Shown here: positions 46,489-54,975 of the stretch, one piece after another | Numbering within the stretch: position 1 is the first letter of the stretch | How the letters are laid out: the number at the start of each line of letters is the position of its first letter | NCBI RefSeq assembly: GCF_011039205.1 | Contig: NZ_JAAKEL010000001.1 | Coordinates: forward strand, 434,001 to 498,000 | Origin: Dysgonomonas sp. ZJ279 | GTDB taxonomy: Bacteria > Bacteroidota > Bacteroidia > Bacteroidales > Dysgonomonadaceae | DNA length: 64,000 nt | Direction of reading: 5' to 3' | Translations under genes and position numbers: made by a program | The notes under the pieces: model-generated | The model's database searches: none | The model's input: the letters and a program-made list of their open reading frames with translations, nothing else | What the model was told of the DNA's origin: nothing

Positions 46489-46533
46489 TAAATACTCTTC
46501 TTGAGGTATTTATTGCAAAACATAAAACTTAGT

Positions 46534-46574
46534 AAAGAAGAGAAGTTGGACTAAAAACCTCTTCTCTTCTTTTT
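46534..46574 (+). terminator. Terminator or attenuator after tonB
   Basis: Stem AAAGAAGAGAAG / CTTCTCTTCTTT extended by two G.C pairs, loop of about 10 nt, then TTTT. The small membrane-protein gene starts 12 bp later, so read-through would let the downstream genes be expressed at a lower level. Confidence 0.7.
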
Positions 46575-46585
46575 AAATAATAGAG

Positions 46586-46777
46586 ATGAAACAAAACAAA
46601 TTTTCCTTTAGAATCGTATGGAGTCTACTAATGGTATTCTTTTACCTGTGTGTCGCTGTACTACTTGTATTCACTCCTATATTTGCGAACGTATCTTTGA
46701 TTATTCGTATTATAATGGGCGTGCTGTTCTTTGTCTATGGATTGTTTAGGGGATATAGAATGTGGAAGTCATTGTAA
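46586..46777 (+). CDS. Small two-helix membrane protein
   Basis: 63 aa. Two hydrophobic segments (about 9-29 and 34-55) separated by FANVS, with positively charged ends (KQNKFSFR and RGYRMWKSL). It is conserved in size and position between tonB and the PstS-like gene in related genomes, as I recall. Its function is unknown; an accessory subunit of the ExbB/D complex is possible. It lies after the terminator and 39 bp before the PstS-like gene. Confidence 0.75.
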   Translation: MKQNKFSFRIVWSLLMVFFYLCVAVLLVFTPIFANVSLIIRIIMGVLFFVYGLFRGYRMWKSL

Positions 46778-46816
46778 TTTTTCAGATTAAGATTTTATAA
46801 ATATAATTTTATTATA

Positions 46817-47806
46817 ATGAAAAAGCTAAGTATTATTTTTTGCACAATAATCATTCTCTTATCATCCTGTGGTGATAGAAGAAAAATAACACGGACTGAT
46901 ACGCTTACCAGCGGTATTGCCGAAATAGCCGTAGATGAGTGTTTTGCACCCATTATACAACAGCAGGTAGATGTTTTTGAAGCACTGAATCCTGATGCTA
47001 CAATCATTCCTTTATATACAAGTGAAATAGGAATGTTTGATTTATTTATGAAAGATAGCTTGCGGTTGATTATCGCTGCACGCGAACTGACGCAAAACGA
47101 GATAAATGTAATAAAAGACCGGCAACGTACTCCTCGGTCTCAAAAAATAGCAACAGATGGTATTGCTATCATTGTAAACAAGGCTAATACAGATACACTT
47201 GTTTCTGTAGCCGATTTGAAAAAAATATTTACCGGAGAAGTTCGTACATGGAATGAACTCCGCCCCGGTTCTTCATTAGGAGATATTGCCATTGCCTTCG
47301 ATAGTCCAAATTCGAGCATGGTTCGATATATAAAAGATTCTATCTGCGGAGACGTACCTTTAGGTTCTAACCTACGGGCACGGGCAGAAGACGCACAGCA
47401 AACAATTGATATAAATTCGGAACGCACACCTAATCAGATGGTGATTGACTACGTGGCATCTACCCCTAATGCTCTCGGTATAATTGGTGTGAACTGGATT
47501 AGTAATCCGTCGGATACCACTAATCTTAGCTTTATAAATAATGTAAGGGTAATGTCTGTTAGCAAAGAAGAAAAAGCGACAGTGAAGGATAGCTATAAGC
47601 CTTATCCGTATCAACTTGCATTAGGAAAGTATCCACTAACCAGAGATATTTATGTAATAATTTCGGATGTTAGCGGTGGTTTAACATCAGGTTTTGTTAC
47701 CTTTGTTGCTGGTGATCAGGGACAACGTATGATTACAAAAGCAGGACTGTTGCCCGCAACTCGTCCGATGCGATTGATACGTGCAAATCCTGGGTTTGTA
47801 AAATAA
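46817..47806 (+). CDS. PstS-like substrate-binding lipoprotein
   Basis: 329 aa with lipobox LLSSC (Cys 18). The two-lobed phosphate-binding fold is indicated by DGIAIIVNKANTDTLVSVADLKKIFTGEVRTW and the later NQMVIDYVASTPNALGIIGVNW. The conserved SAxGS-like phosphate-contact motif of classical PstS is not obvious: the equivalent is IAFDSPNSSMVRYI, so the ligand may not be phosphate. No pstCAB genes are nearby. Instead it sits in the TonB operon with a TPR protein. Confidence 0.85.
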   Translation: MKKLSIIFCTIIILLSSCGDRRKITRTDTLTSGIAEIAVDECFAPIIQQQVDVFEALNPDATIIPLYTSEIGMFDLFMKDSLRLIIAARELTQNEINVIKDRQRTPRSQKIATDGIAIIVNKANTDTLVSVADLKKIFTGEVRTWNELRPGSSLGDIAIAFDSPNSSMVRYIKDSICGDVPLGSNLRARAEDAQQTIDINSERTPNQMVIDYVASTPNALGIIGVNWISNPSDTTNLSFINNVRVMSVSKEEKATVKDSYKPYPYQLALGKYPLTRDIYVIISDVSGGLTSGFVTFVAGDQGQRMITKAGLLPATRPMRLIRANPGFVK

Positions 47807-47847
47807 TATTAGCATAAACAAATTAATCTAAATATATATAAGACAGT

Positions 47848-49473
47848 ATGAAGATGAAGTATTTATTAAGTTCATTATTAAGTTTGGCAATTAGCTTGAC
47901 AGCATTTGCTCAAAATAGCCCGGGTGCAGATTACTTTGCGTTGGGAGAGATAAAATTAGCGAAAGAGTATTTTACAAAGAATATTGGACAAACACCCGCT
48001 GAGTCCTATTATTATTTGGGTGAAATAGCTTTTCTTGAAGGTAATATGACAGAAGCTAAAACCAACTTCGAAAAAGGTTTGGCCGCTGATCCACTATCTG
48101 CTTTCAATGCAATTGGTTTGGCTAAATTAGAATTGAAATCTAATACAAAAGTAGCAGAAGATCAATTATCTGAAATTTTTAAGAAAAATAAAAAAGACGT
48201 TTCTGTTATTCTTGCAATAGCTAAAGCATATTCAGATAATGGAATGACTGAAAAAGCTACTGCAAAAGTAGAAGATGCCCGTAAGGCAAATAAAAAATCT
48301 CCGTACATCTATATTTTTGAAGGAGATCTTTTAGCAAAAGCTGGTAAAGCCGGTGATGCAGCTATGCAATACGATCAGGCGATCAACTTTGATCCTAATT
48401 GTGTATTAGCTTATGTTAAAGGGGCTAGGGTTTATGAGTCTATCAATCCTACTACAGCAATAGGAATGCTTAAGAAAGTAACTGCAATCCGTCCGGATTA
48501 TAAAATTACTTACAGATATCTAGGGAAATTGTATTATGCAAATGGTTTTTATGCTGAAGCAATAGCTGCATATAAAGAATACTTTAGCGCTGGCGACTAT
48601 ACTGTTGCTGATATTATTGATCTTGCAGCAGCTCAATATTTTTCTAAAAATTATGGCGATGCTGTAACTGTTATCAATGAAGGTCTTGGTCGTGAGGCTG
48701 ACAATTTCGTGCTAAATCGTCTATTGATGTATAGCGATAACGAATTGAAAGAATATGACGAAGGTATGGCTGTTGGTCAAAAGTTCTTCAGTATTCCAAG
48801 AGATACAGCAAAATATATCGTTCAGGATTATATGACTTATGGTAATATTCTAAGTGAGGCTGGTCAAAAAATAGATGCTATTGCTCAATACAAAAAAGCA
48901 ATAGAGTTAGATCCTTCTAAAATAGAATTGAATAAAGAGATTGCTATTATCTTAGCAAACGAATCAATGAATGCAGAAGCTGCAGAGTTTTATAAAAAAT
49001 ATATCGAACTTATGGGAGAGAAAGCAGAAGCATCTGATTTCTTCCAACTAGGTCGTTATTATTATATGGCAGGAACAGCTGCATCCAAAGATTCTACTCT
49101 AACAGCCCAAGCTCCTGCTATGTTTAAGGACGCTGATGCTGCTTTTGCTATTGTTGCAGAGCGTATACCTGAAAGCCACTTGGGTAACCTGTGGAGAGCC
49201 CGCACGAATGCATCACTTGACCCTGAGACTATACAAGGTTTGGCGAAACCATATTATGATGAAACTGTAAGAATTATCACAGCTAAAAATGATGGTGAGA
49301 ATACTAGAGAGTTAATTGAAGCTTACCGATATTTAGCTTACTATTATTATGTACAGTTTGATGCAACAGGAAGCGCAGAAGCAAAAGCGAATACAAAACT
49401 TAATTGTGAAAAGCTACTGGAACTAGATCCGGAAAACTCTGTTGGTTTGCAGTTGCTTGAAGTTGTAAAATAA
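47848..49473 (+). CDS. Exported tetratricopeptide-repeat protein
   Basis: 541 aa with signal peptide ending AFAQ (residue 22). At least eight TPR-like helix pairs are visible, for example ESYYYLGEIAFLEGNMTEAK, KITYRYLGKLYYANGFYAEA and YIVQDYMTYGNILSEAGQKI. Codon use is biased as in exbB. It is probably a periplasmic scaffold. It follows the PstS-like gene by 41 bp, and the operon ends in a strong terminator 25 bp after its stop codon. Confidence 0.9.
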   Translation: MKMKYLLSSLLSLAISLTAFAQNSPGADYFALGEIKLAKEYFTKNIGQTPAESYYYLGEIAFLEGNMTEAKTNFEKGLAADPLSAFNAIGLAKLELKSNTKVAEDQLSEIFKKNKKDVSVILAIAKAYSDNGMTEKATAKVEDARKANKKSPYIYIFEGDLLAKAGKAGDAAMQYDQAINFDPNCVLAYVKGARVYESINPTTAIGMLKKVTAIRPDYKITYRYLGKLYYANGFYAEAIAAYKEYFSAGDYTVADIIDLAAAQYFSKNYGDAVTVINEGLGREADNFVLNRLLMYSDNELKEYDEGMAVGQKFFSIPRDTAKYIVQDYMTYGNILSEAGQKIDAIAQYKKAIELDPSKIELNKEIAIILANESMNAEAAEFYKKYIELMGEKAEASDFFQLGRYYYMAGTAASKDSTLTAQAPAMFKDADAAFAIVAERIPESHLGNLWRARTNASLDPETIQGLAKPYYDETVRIITAKNDGENTRELIEAYRYLAYYYYVQFDATGSAEAKANTKLNCEKLLELDPENSVGLQLLEVVK

Positions 49474-49498
49474 AAGAACTGAAATTTATAAATATTAA

Positions 49499-49531
49499 GA
49501 GTTCGCACAACATTGTGCGAACTCTTTTTTT
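49499..49531 (+). terminator. Rho-independent terminator of the tonB operon
   Basis: GAGTTCGCACAA / TTGTGCGAACTC stem with a 2-nt centre, which effectively gives a 10-bp stem with a 6-nt loop, then TTTTTTT. Confidence 0.9.
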
Positions 49532-49562
49532 GTAGATATGTGTCCATCTGTATAAAAAGTTC

Positions 49563-49570
49563 TATCTTTG
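49563..49570 (+). promoter_or_regulatory. -7 promoter element of metK
   Basis: TATCTTTG matches TAnnTTTG. The -33 box is weak. The predicted start near 49577 places the riboswitch at the very 5' end of the transcript. Confidence 0.55.
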
Positions 49571-49577
49571 TATCAAA

Positions 49578-49640
49578 TTTCGTGGAGGGATTTGTATGAT
49601 TGCAACCACATAAAAAAAATGCTAAACCATTTTATGCAAG
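49578..49640 (+). promoter_or_regulatory. SAM-II (SAM-alpha) riboswitch upstream of metK
   Basis: The sequence has the SAM-II core in order: P1 left arm GTGG (49582-49585), GATTTG (49589-49594), ATTGCAACCAC (49599-49609, whose CCAC closes P1), an A-rich link, and GCTAAA (49621-49626), which enters the H-type pseudoknot. This fits what I remember of the crystallised metX aptamer, including AUUGCAA and GCUAAA. SAM binding would lower metK expression; the metK ATG is 60 nt past GCTAAA and no terminator follows, so control of translation is more likely. Confidence 0.88.
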
Positions 49641-49686
49641 CTGCGCATATTATCTTTCCTTTTTTTAATTAGATAAATTGATTAAA

Positions 49687-50955
49687 ATGAGTTATTTATT
49701 TACTTCTGAATCCGTTTCGGAGGGACACCCGGATAAAGTAGCTGATCAAATATCAGACTCTTTATTAGACGAATTTCTGGCATACGATGCCGAATCGAAA
49801 GTAGCTTGCGAAACCCTTGTAACAACAGGTCAGGTCGTATTAGCCGGAGAGGTTAAGTCAAAAGCATATATAGATATTCAAGAGACAGCTCGTAAAGTAA
49901 TAGAACGTATCGGTTATACCAAAAGTGAGTATCAGTTCGAAGCTAAATCGTGTGGTGTACTATCTGCTATACATGAACAATCGGACGATATAAACAGAGG
50001 AGTTGACGGACGAATCGATCCAATGGATCAAGGGGCCGGAGACCAGGGGATGATGTTCGGCTACGCAACTAACGAGACTGATAACTATATGCCTCTTGCA
50101 TTGGATTTGTCCCATGCATTGCTTTTCGAATTGGCAGCTATACGCAAGAATGAGCTTCATTTGATGCCTTACTTACGTCCTGATGCTAAATCGCAGGTTA
50201 CGATCGAATATGATGACAATGGAACCCCCTTGCGTATAGATACGATCGTTATTTCTACACAACATGATGATTTTGCTGATGATGTTACTATGCAAAGTCA
50301 GATTAAGAATGATGTAATAAATATTCTGGTTCCACGTGTAAAGTCTAAATATAAGACCAGAGAAGATGTGATAAGCCTGTTTACAGATGATATTACATAT
50401 CATGTCAATCCTACAGGTCGTTTTGTAATAGGAGGACCTCACGGTGATTCTGGTTTGACAGGGCGGAAGATTATTGTGGATACTTATGGTGGAAAAGGTG
50501 CTCATGGAGGTGGTGCTTTTTCAGGTAAAGATCCATCTAAAGTAGACCGTTCGGCTGCTTACGCAGCTCGTCATATTGCTAAAAACTTAGTGGCTGCAGG
50601 TGTTTCATCAGAAGTGCTGGTTCAAGTTTCATATGCGATCGGTGTTGCTAAGCCTATGAATATTTATGTAAATACTTATGGTAAGAGTAATGTCGCTATG
50701 GCAGATGGAGAAATTGCGAAAGTAATAGACCGTATGTTCGATATGCGTCCAAAAGCAATCGAAGAGCGCTTAAAACTTCGTAATCCTATCTATTCGGAAA
50801 CAGCTGCTTATGGTCATATGGGACGAGAGCCCCAGATTGTAACCAAAGAATTCAAATCTCGTTATAATCCTAAGGGTATTATCCGTGAAGTGGAGTTGTT
50901 TACATGGGAGAAGTTAGACTATGTAGATGCTATTAAGAAAGAATTTAATTTATAA
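49687..50955 (+). CDS. metK: S-adenosylmethionine synthase
   Basis: 422 aa from the ATG at 49687; TTG 49678 is also in frame but adds only MIK. It makes SAM from methionine and ATP. Motifs are [12 protein letters not shown] near residue 12, [15 protein letters not shown] near 115 (loop), [21 protein letters not shown] near 250 and [19 protein letters not shown] near 275. A SAM-II riboswitch in its leader gives product feedback. The somewhat longer form, compared with about 384 aa in E. coli, is usual in Bacteroidota. Confidence 0.98.
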   Translation: MSYLFTSESVSEGHPDKVADQISDSLLDEFLAYDAESKVACETLVTTGQVVLAGEVKSKAYIDIQETARKVIERIGYTKSEYQFEAKSCGVLSAIHEQSDDINRGVDGRIDPMDQGAGDQGMMFGYATNETDNYMPLALDLSHALLFELAAIRKNELHLMPYLRPDAKSQVTIEYDDNGTPLRIDTIVISTQHDDFADDVTMQSQIKNDVINILVPRVKSKYKTREDVISLFTDDITYHVNPTGRFVIGGPHGDSGLTGRKIIVDTYGGKGAHGGGAFSGKDPSKVDRSAAYAARHIAKNLVAAGVSSEVLVQVSYAIGVAKPMNIYVNTYGKSNVAMADGEIAKVIDRMFDMRPKAIEERLKLRNPIYSETAAYGHMGREPQIVTKEFKSRYNPKGIIREVELFTWEKLDYVDAIKKEFNL

Positions 50956-50966
50956 TAAATAATATA

Positions 50967-51009
50967 AAAAGGTACATCCCTGTAGATTTCTAACAGGTAT
51001 GTGCCTTTT
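50967..51009 (+). terminator. Rho-independent terminator after metK
   Basis: A 17-position stem (50967-50983 with 50993-51009) has one mismatch and one G.U pair, loop AGATTTCTA, and a TTTT end. It includes a GTG at 51001 that would otherwise look like the start of the next gene. Confidence 0.75.
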
Positions 51010-51081
51010 CTTATCTCGTCTAATACATTGGTTAAAGATTCGATCTCATATATTGATGTTAGTGATGGAACTCGTGTTGCG

Positions 51082-51921
51082 ATGCAGGATTCTCTTCACT
51101 TAGACTTTTACCGTCTTAGGCAAGTGAGTATGGGTGATACAGCAAGCCTGTCGAAGGATGGATTGCCATATTATTACACAAGTAAAGGCGACTCGACTAA
51201 TAATAAAGGTCACGAGGGAAGCTTGCTGCCATTCGCATTGGAACAGACAGATGGTGTCTTCGGACTTCTCCTGTTGTGTTTTCTGTTCTTTGCCCACTTA
51301 TACAATGGAGGTTTTAATTTTCTGAAAGAAAATATACGTTTAATTTTCTCTTCCGAAAAAAGCTATAGGGTGCACCGTCAAACTACGGTAAAAGAGATTT
51401 TCTATTCCTATTTTCTTATTTTTCAGGCAATAGTGCTAATCTCTATTTGCTTGTATGATGTATTTATGGAATATAGTCCATTGGGCAGGGAATCGCAGAC
51501 ACCTTTTATAACAATAGCTTCCTTTATAGTGTTAATATCCATTTTCCTTCAATTGAAGATTCACTTATATAAATTTATGGGATATGTATTTGACGCCAAG
51601 TCTCTCGCGTTGTCTTGGATTCGGACCTATATTGTTGTATTTGAGTTATTAGGTATACTGTTCTTTCTGCCGACGTTGGTGCTTATTTATTCGGAATATT
51701 GGCACTTTTTTGTTATCGGATTTATGTTAATTTTATTTCTAATATCTCAAATAATACTTTTTTATAGGATAATAATCTATTTTATATCCGAAAAATTTAA
51801 CTTTTTGTATTTGATTGCCTACCTTTGCACTATCGAAATATTACCTTATGTGTTTTTAGCGCTGGGGTTGGTTTATTTATATAGATTTGATGTATTAAAT
51901 GTACTATGGCTCTTAAAGTAA
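51082..51921 (+). CDS. DUF4271 family membrane protein
   Basis: 279 aa from the ATG at 51082. The frame is open to a GTG at 51001, but that codon lies inside the metK terminator, so the shorter form is chosen. MQDSLHLDFYRLRQVSMGDTAS is the usual DUF4271 beginning. About seven hydrophobic helices follow (from ALEQTDGVFGLLLLCFLFF onward). The function is unknown. The last 16 bp overlap hemD, an arrangement conserved in Bacteroidales as I recall. Confidence 0.83.
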   Translation: MQDSLHLDFYRLRQVSMGDTASLSKDGLPYYYTSKGDSTNNKGHEGSLLPFALEQTDGVFGLLLLCFLFFAHLYNGGFNFLKENIRLIFSSEKSYRVHRQTTVKEIFYSYFLIFQAIVLISICLYDVFMEYSPLGRESQTPFITIASFIVLISIFLQLKIHLYKFMGYVFDAKSLALSWIRTYIVVFELLGILFFLPTLVLIYSEYWHFFVIGFMLILFLISQIILFYRIIIYFISEKFNFLYLIAYLCTIEILPYVFLALGLVYLYRFDVLNVLWLLK

Positions 51922-52664
51922 AAAAAATATTGGTGTCGCAACCGGCACCTCAAACAGAGAAATCGCCATATTTTGACATCGCGGAAAAATATCATTTGCA
52001 AATGGATTTTCGTCCATTCATAAGAGTGGATGGTTTGGATGCAAAAGAATTTAGGCAACAGCGTATCAATATACAAGATTATTCTGCTGTAGTGTTTACA
52101 GCTAAAGTGGCAATAGATCACTTTTTCTCTCTATGTGAGGAACTAAGGATACCAATGCCCGAGACGATGAAATACTTCTGTATATCAGAGTCGGTAGCTT
52201 TGTATTTGCAAAAATATATAGTATATAGAAAACGTAAAATTTTCTTTAGTGCTACGGGTAAAATGGATGGTTTGGCAACAGCGCTGACCAAGCATAATAA
52301 AGAAAAGTTTATAGTTCCGGTATCGGATGTGCATAGTGATGATCTCATTAATGTGCTGGATGACAAAAAAGCTGAATACACAAAAGCAATCATGTATCGT
52401 ACGGTAAGTAATAATATTACTCAGGATGAAATATTGTCTTACGATATGTTGATATTTTTTAGTCCGGCAGGTATTTTATCATTGCAGAAAAATGCACCAG
52501 ACTTCAAGCAGGGAGATATAGCTATCGGATGTTTCGGAGCGGCAACGGCTAAGGCTGTACGCGATGCAGGTCTGCGTCTCGACTGTGAAGCACCTCTGCC
52601 AGGAATGCCATCGATGACGGCTGCATTAGAGGCTTTTATAAAAGAAAATCATAAAAGTAAATAA
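51906..52664 (+). CDS. hemD: Uroporphyrinogen-III synthase
   Basis: 252 aa. It cyclises hydroxymethylbilane to uroporphyrinogen III in haem and corrinoid synthesis. HemD proteins are poorly conserved; recognisable parts are ILVSQPAPQTEKSPY at the start, AVVFTAKVAIDHFF, the central linker region and LIFFSPAGILSLQ near 180. It starts within the DUF4271 gene (16-bp overlap), so translation is probably coupled. No other haem genes are in the window. Confidence 0.88.
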   Translation: MALKVKKILVSQPAPQTEKSPYFDIAEKYHLQMDFRPFIRVDGLDAKEFRQQRINIQDYSAVVFTAKVAIDHFFSLCEELRIPMPETMKYFCISESVALYLQKYIVYRKRKIFFSATGKMDGLATALTKHNKEKFIVPVSDVHSDDLINVLDDKKAEYTKAIMYRTVSNNITQDEILSYDMLIFFSPAGILSLQKNAPDFKQGDIAIGCFGAATAKAVRDAGLRLDCEAPLPGMPSMTAALEAFIKENHKSK

Positions 52665-52688
52665 AACATTTACATATAATAATAGAGA

Positions 52689-52717
52689 AAGCTTAACTTT
52701 ACGGTTAGGCTTTTTTT
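52689..52717 (+). terminator. Rho-independent terminator after hemD
   Basis: 9-bp stem AAGCTTAAC / GTTAGGCTT with one G.U pair, loop TTTACG, then TTTTT. Confidence 0.75.
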
Positions 52718-52729
52718 ATATGCTTATTT

Positions 52730-53425
52730 ATGGAAATTTGGGACGAAGATTTAGGTGAAATTAAATTGATAAAGAGCAATCGTGCTCAACAAATTACTGT
52801 TCGTGCTAAGAATGGTGCTTTGCAATTGACTCATCCTCATTTCGTAGGATTGGGGGCTATTGAAGCGGCAGTTCGAGAAATGAAACCACGATTGTTGAAA
52901 CTGAAAGAAAAATCACCACCTCAATTAATCTTTACACCACAAACTGAATTTAATGCTATTAGCTTTCAGCTCGACTTAAGGGAAAACACATGTGATAACT
53001 ATTACATGAAATTAAAAAGTGGCGTTTTGTCTATTACGTGTCCTGCTAACTGTAATTTCGAAGATTCGGAAGTGCAGTCTAATATTCGTAACGGAATCGA
53101 AAAAGCACTCCGATTCGAAGCAAAGCGACTATTTCCACAAAAGGTAAAAGAGCTTGCCCAAGCTCATGGTTTTACGTATTCTGATGTCAAAATAAATAAA
53201 AGTCGTACGCGCTGGGGAAGTTGCTCTTCGAAGAAAAGCATAAACCTATCTTATTTCTGTATGATGATTCCCGAGCATTTGACTGACTTTGTCATTTTAC
53301 ATGAGCTTTGTCATACCATAGAAATGAATCATGGCGACAGATTCTGGAAGCTGCTCGATAAGGTTTCGGCAGGTAGGGCAAAAGCCTTGACGCAGGAACT
53401 AAAGTCGATCAAATTAAATTGGTAA
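52730..53425 (+). CDS. YgjP-type (M48/SprT-like) zinc metallopeptidase
   Basis: 231 aa. The zinc motif HELCHTIEMNHGDRFW (near residue 190) with the third ligand His in MNHGDRFW defines the DUF45/YgjP family. SRTRWGSCSSKKSINLSY just before is its hallmark. It is cytosolic with an N-terminal beta region (about 1-70). Substrates are unknown. It ends 4 bp from the convergent cytidine deaminase. Confidence 0.92.
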   Translation: MEIWDEDLGEIKLIKSNRAQQITVRAKNGALQLTHPHFVGLGAIEAAVREMKPRLLKLKEKSPPQLIFTPQTEFNAISFQLDLRENTCDNYYMKLKSGVLSITCPANCNFEDSEVQSNIRNGIEKALRFEAKRLFPQKVKELAQAHGFTYSDVKINKSRTRWGSCSSKKSINLSYFCMMIPEHLTDFVILHELCHTIEMNHGDRFWKLLDKVSAGRAKALTQELKSIKLNW

Positions 53426-53429
53426 TATC

Positions 53430-53909
53430 TTAAATAAGTGAACTTTTGCCGAAGCTCAAGGGTAGTAGCCGCTTTATTGAATCCACTTCACATATCTTAC
53501 TTTTCCCATACATTACTATTTTTATCGGATGGTTGTAGCGATTCTCTACTTCTAGAAGTGTCTGTCTGCACGAACCGCAAGGTGTACAAGGATTATCGGT
53601 ATATGCGCCATCATGATATGCTGCAACGGCAATAGCTTCCACTGCAATGTCAGGATATTGAGAATTGGCATGAAATATGGCTACTCGCTCGGCGCATAGC
53701 CCCGAAGGATAGGCGGCATTCTCCTGATTGTTGCCTGTTATTATTTTTCCGTTCGCGAGTAATATTGCCGCTCCTACATGAAACTCAGAATAGGGAGCAT
53801 AAGCATCCTTTGCTGCCAGTTTAGCCTTATCTATAAGTTTTTTTATGTTTTCGTTACACTCTTCAAAGCTGTAAACTAGTATCTTTGTTGTCAGATTTAA
53901 ATTTTCCAT
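53430..53909 (-). CDS. cdd: Cytidine deaminase
   Basis: 159 aa. It deaminates cytidine and deoxycytidine in pyrimidine salvage. Motifs are YAPYSEFHVGAAILLANGK, NNQENAAYPSGLCAERVAIF (catalytic Glu and first zinc Cys) and PCTPCGSCRQTLLE (second and third zinc ligands). It is a single-domain homotetrameric class by length. Convergent with the metallopeptidase gene. Confidence 0.95.
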   Translation of the reverse strand: MENLNLTTKILVYSFEECNENIKKLIDKAKLAAKDAYAPYSEFHVGAAILLANGKIITGNNQENAAYPSGLCAERVAIFHANSQYPDIAVEAIAVAAYHDGAYTDNPCTPCGSCRQTLLEVENRYNHPIKIVMYGKSKICEVDSIKRLLPLSFGKSSLI

Positions 53910-54022
53910 AATTTACTGTCTATATTAAAATATTGAATGTTGTACTTCCAAGACGAAGAGATTGCTGCATTTATACTAAAAATAATAATAAATAGGTCTT
54001 CGGCCTTAATATTCTCAAATAT

Positions 54023-54952
54023 ATGAAATATCCTTCGATTGCCTTATCCAAATTGATTGTTTTATCGGTTCTGATTTTATTGCCAACCATATCTGCTTTT
54101 TCTCAGGCAAAACGCTATAAAACATACGATGACTATATTGATACATACAAAGGGATTGCGATCGATCATATGAAAAAATATAAAATACCTGCCAGTATCA
54201 CACTCGCACAGGGATTGTTAGAATCGGGAGCAGGTAAAAGCTCTTTGACTCAAAGTTCTAATAATCACTTCGGTATTAAATGTCATAACGATTGGAAAGG
54301 CGAAAAAGTTTATAAAGCAGACGATACACCTAACGATTGTTTCAGAAAATATAAGAAGGCAGAGGAATCATACGACGATCATTCCCGCTTTTTGGCGGAA
54401 AAACCTCGTTATAAGAATCTTTTTGCCTTAGAGATAACTGACTATAGAGGTTGGGCAAAAGGTTTGCAACAGGCTGGTTATGCAACCGACAAGGCTTATG
54501 CTAATAAGTTGATCAAGCTGATAGAAGACTATGAATTGTATCAACACGATCGTCAAGGTAAGAGCGCTTCTAAAATAAAAAAGGAAGAAGAACGGTTCAT
54601 TCAACAAAACTATAAGCACACACCATACAAAACACATAATCTGGTCTATGTTCTTGCTCAAGATGGTGATACCTATGAAGCTATTGCGGTAGAATTTGGT
54701 TTCAAGCCGAAAGACTTGTATAAGCACAACGAAGTACCCGAAGGTTTCCCGTTGAAAGCAGGAGACTTGGTGTATTTCGAGAAAAAGAAATCGAAAGCAG
54801 ATAAGCCATATTATGAGCATACAGTACAAGTCGGAGAGTCTATGCATAGCATATCCCAGTTGTACGGAATTAAGGTGAAGAACTTATATAAAATGAACAA
54901 AAAAGACTTCGAATACGTTCCAGAGGAAGGAGATGTCCTTAAATTAAGATAA
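54023..54952 (+). CDS. Exported glucosaminidase with two LysM domains
   Basis: 309 aa with signal peptide ending SAFSQ (residue 29). The glucosaminidase/FlgJ-like domain (about 40-175) shows LAQGLLESGAGKSSLTQSSN, GIKCHNDWKGEKVYKADD and LQQAGYATDKAYANKLIKLI; catalytic Glu is in LLESGAG. Two LysM repeats follow, around VLAQDGDTYEAIAVEFGF and HTVQVGESMHSISQLYGI. It cleaves peptidoglycan glycan chains. It lies 23 bp before a DUF3078 gene. Confidence 0.94.
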   Translation: MKYPSIALSKLIVLSVLILLPTISAFSQAKRYKTYDDYIDTYKGIAIDHMKKYKIPASITLAQGLLESGAGKSSLTQSSNNHFGIKCHNDWKGEKVYKADDTPNDCFRKYKKAEESYDDHSRFLAEKPRYKNLFALEITDYRGWAKGLQQAGYATDKAYANKLIKLIEDYELYQHDRQGKSASKIKKEEERFIQQNYKHTPYKTHNLVYVLAQDGDTYEAIAVEFGFKPKDLYKHNEVPEGFPLKAGDLVYFEKKKSKADKPYYEHTVQVGESMHSISQLYGIKVKNLYKMNKKDFEYVPEEGDVLKLR

Positions 54953-54975
54953 ATTAGGAACTAAAAGAAATCGAA

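Noticed and set aside
46487-46514. Hairpin AATAAATAC / GTATTTATT right after tonB as terminator
   Set aside because: AU-only stem without a T-tract. The hairpin at 46534 is the better candidate.
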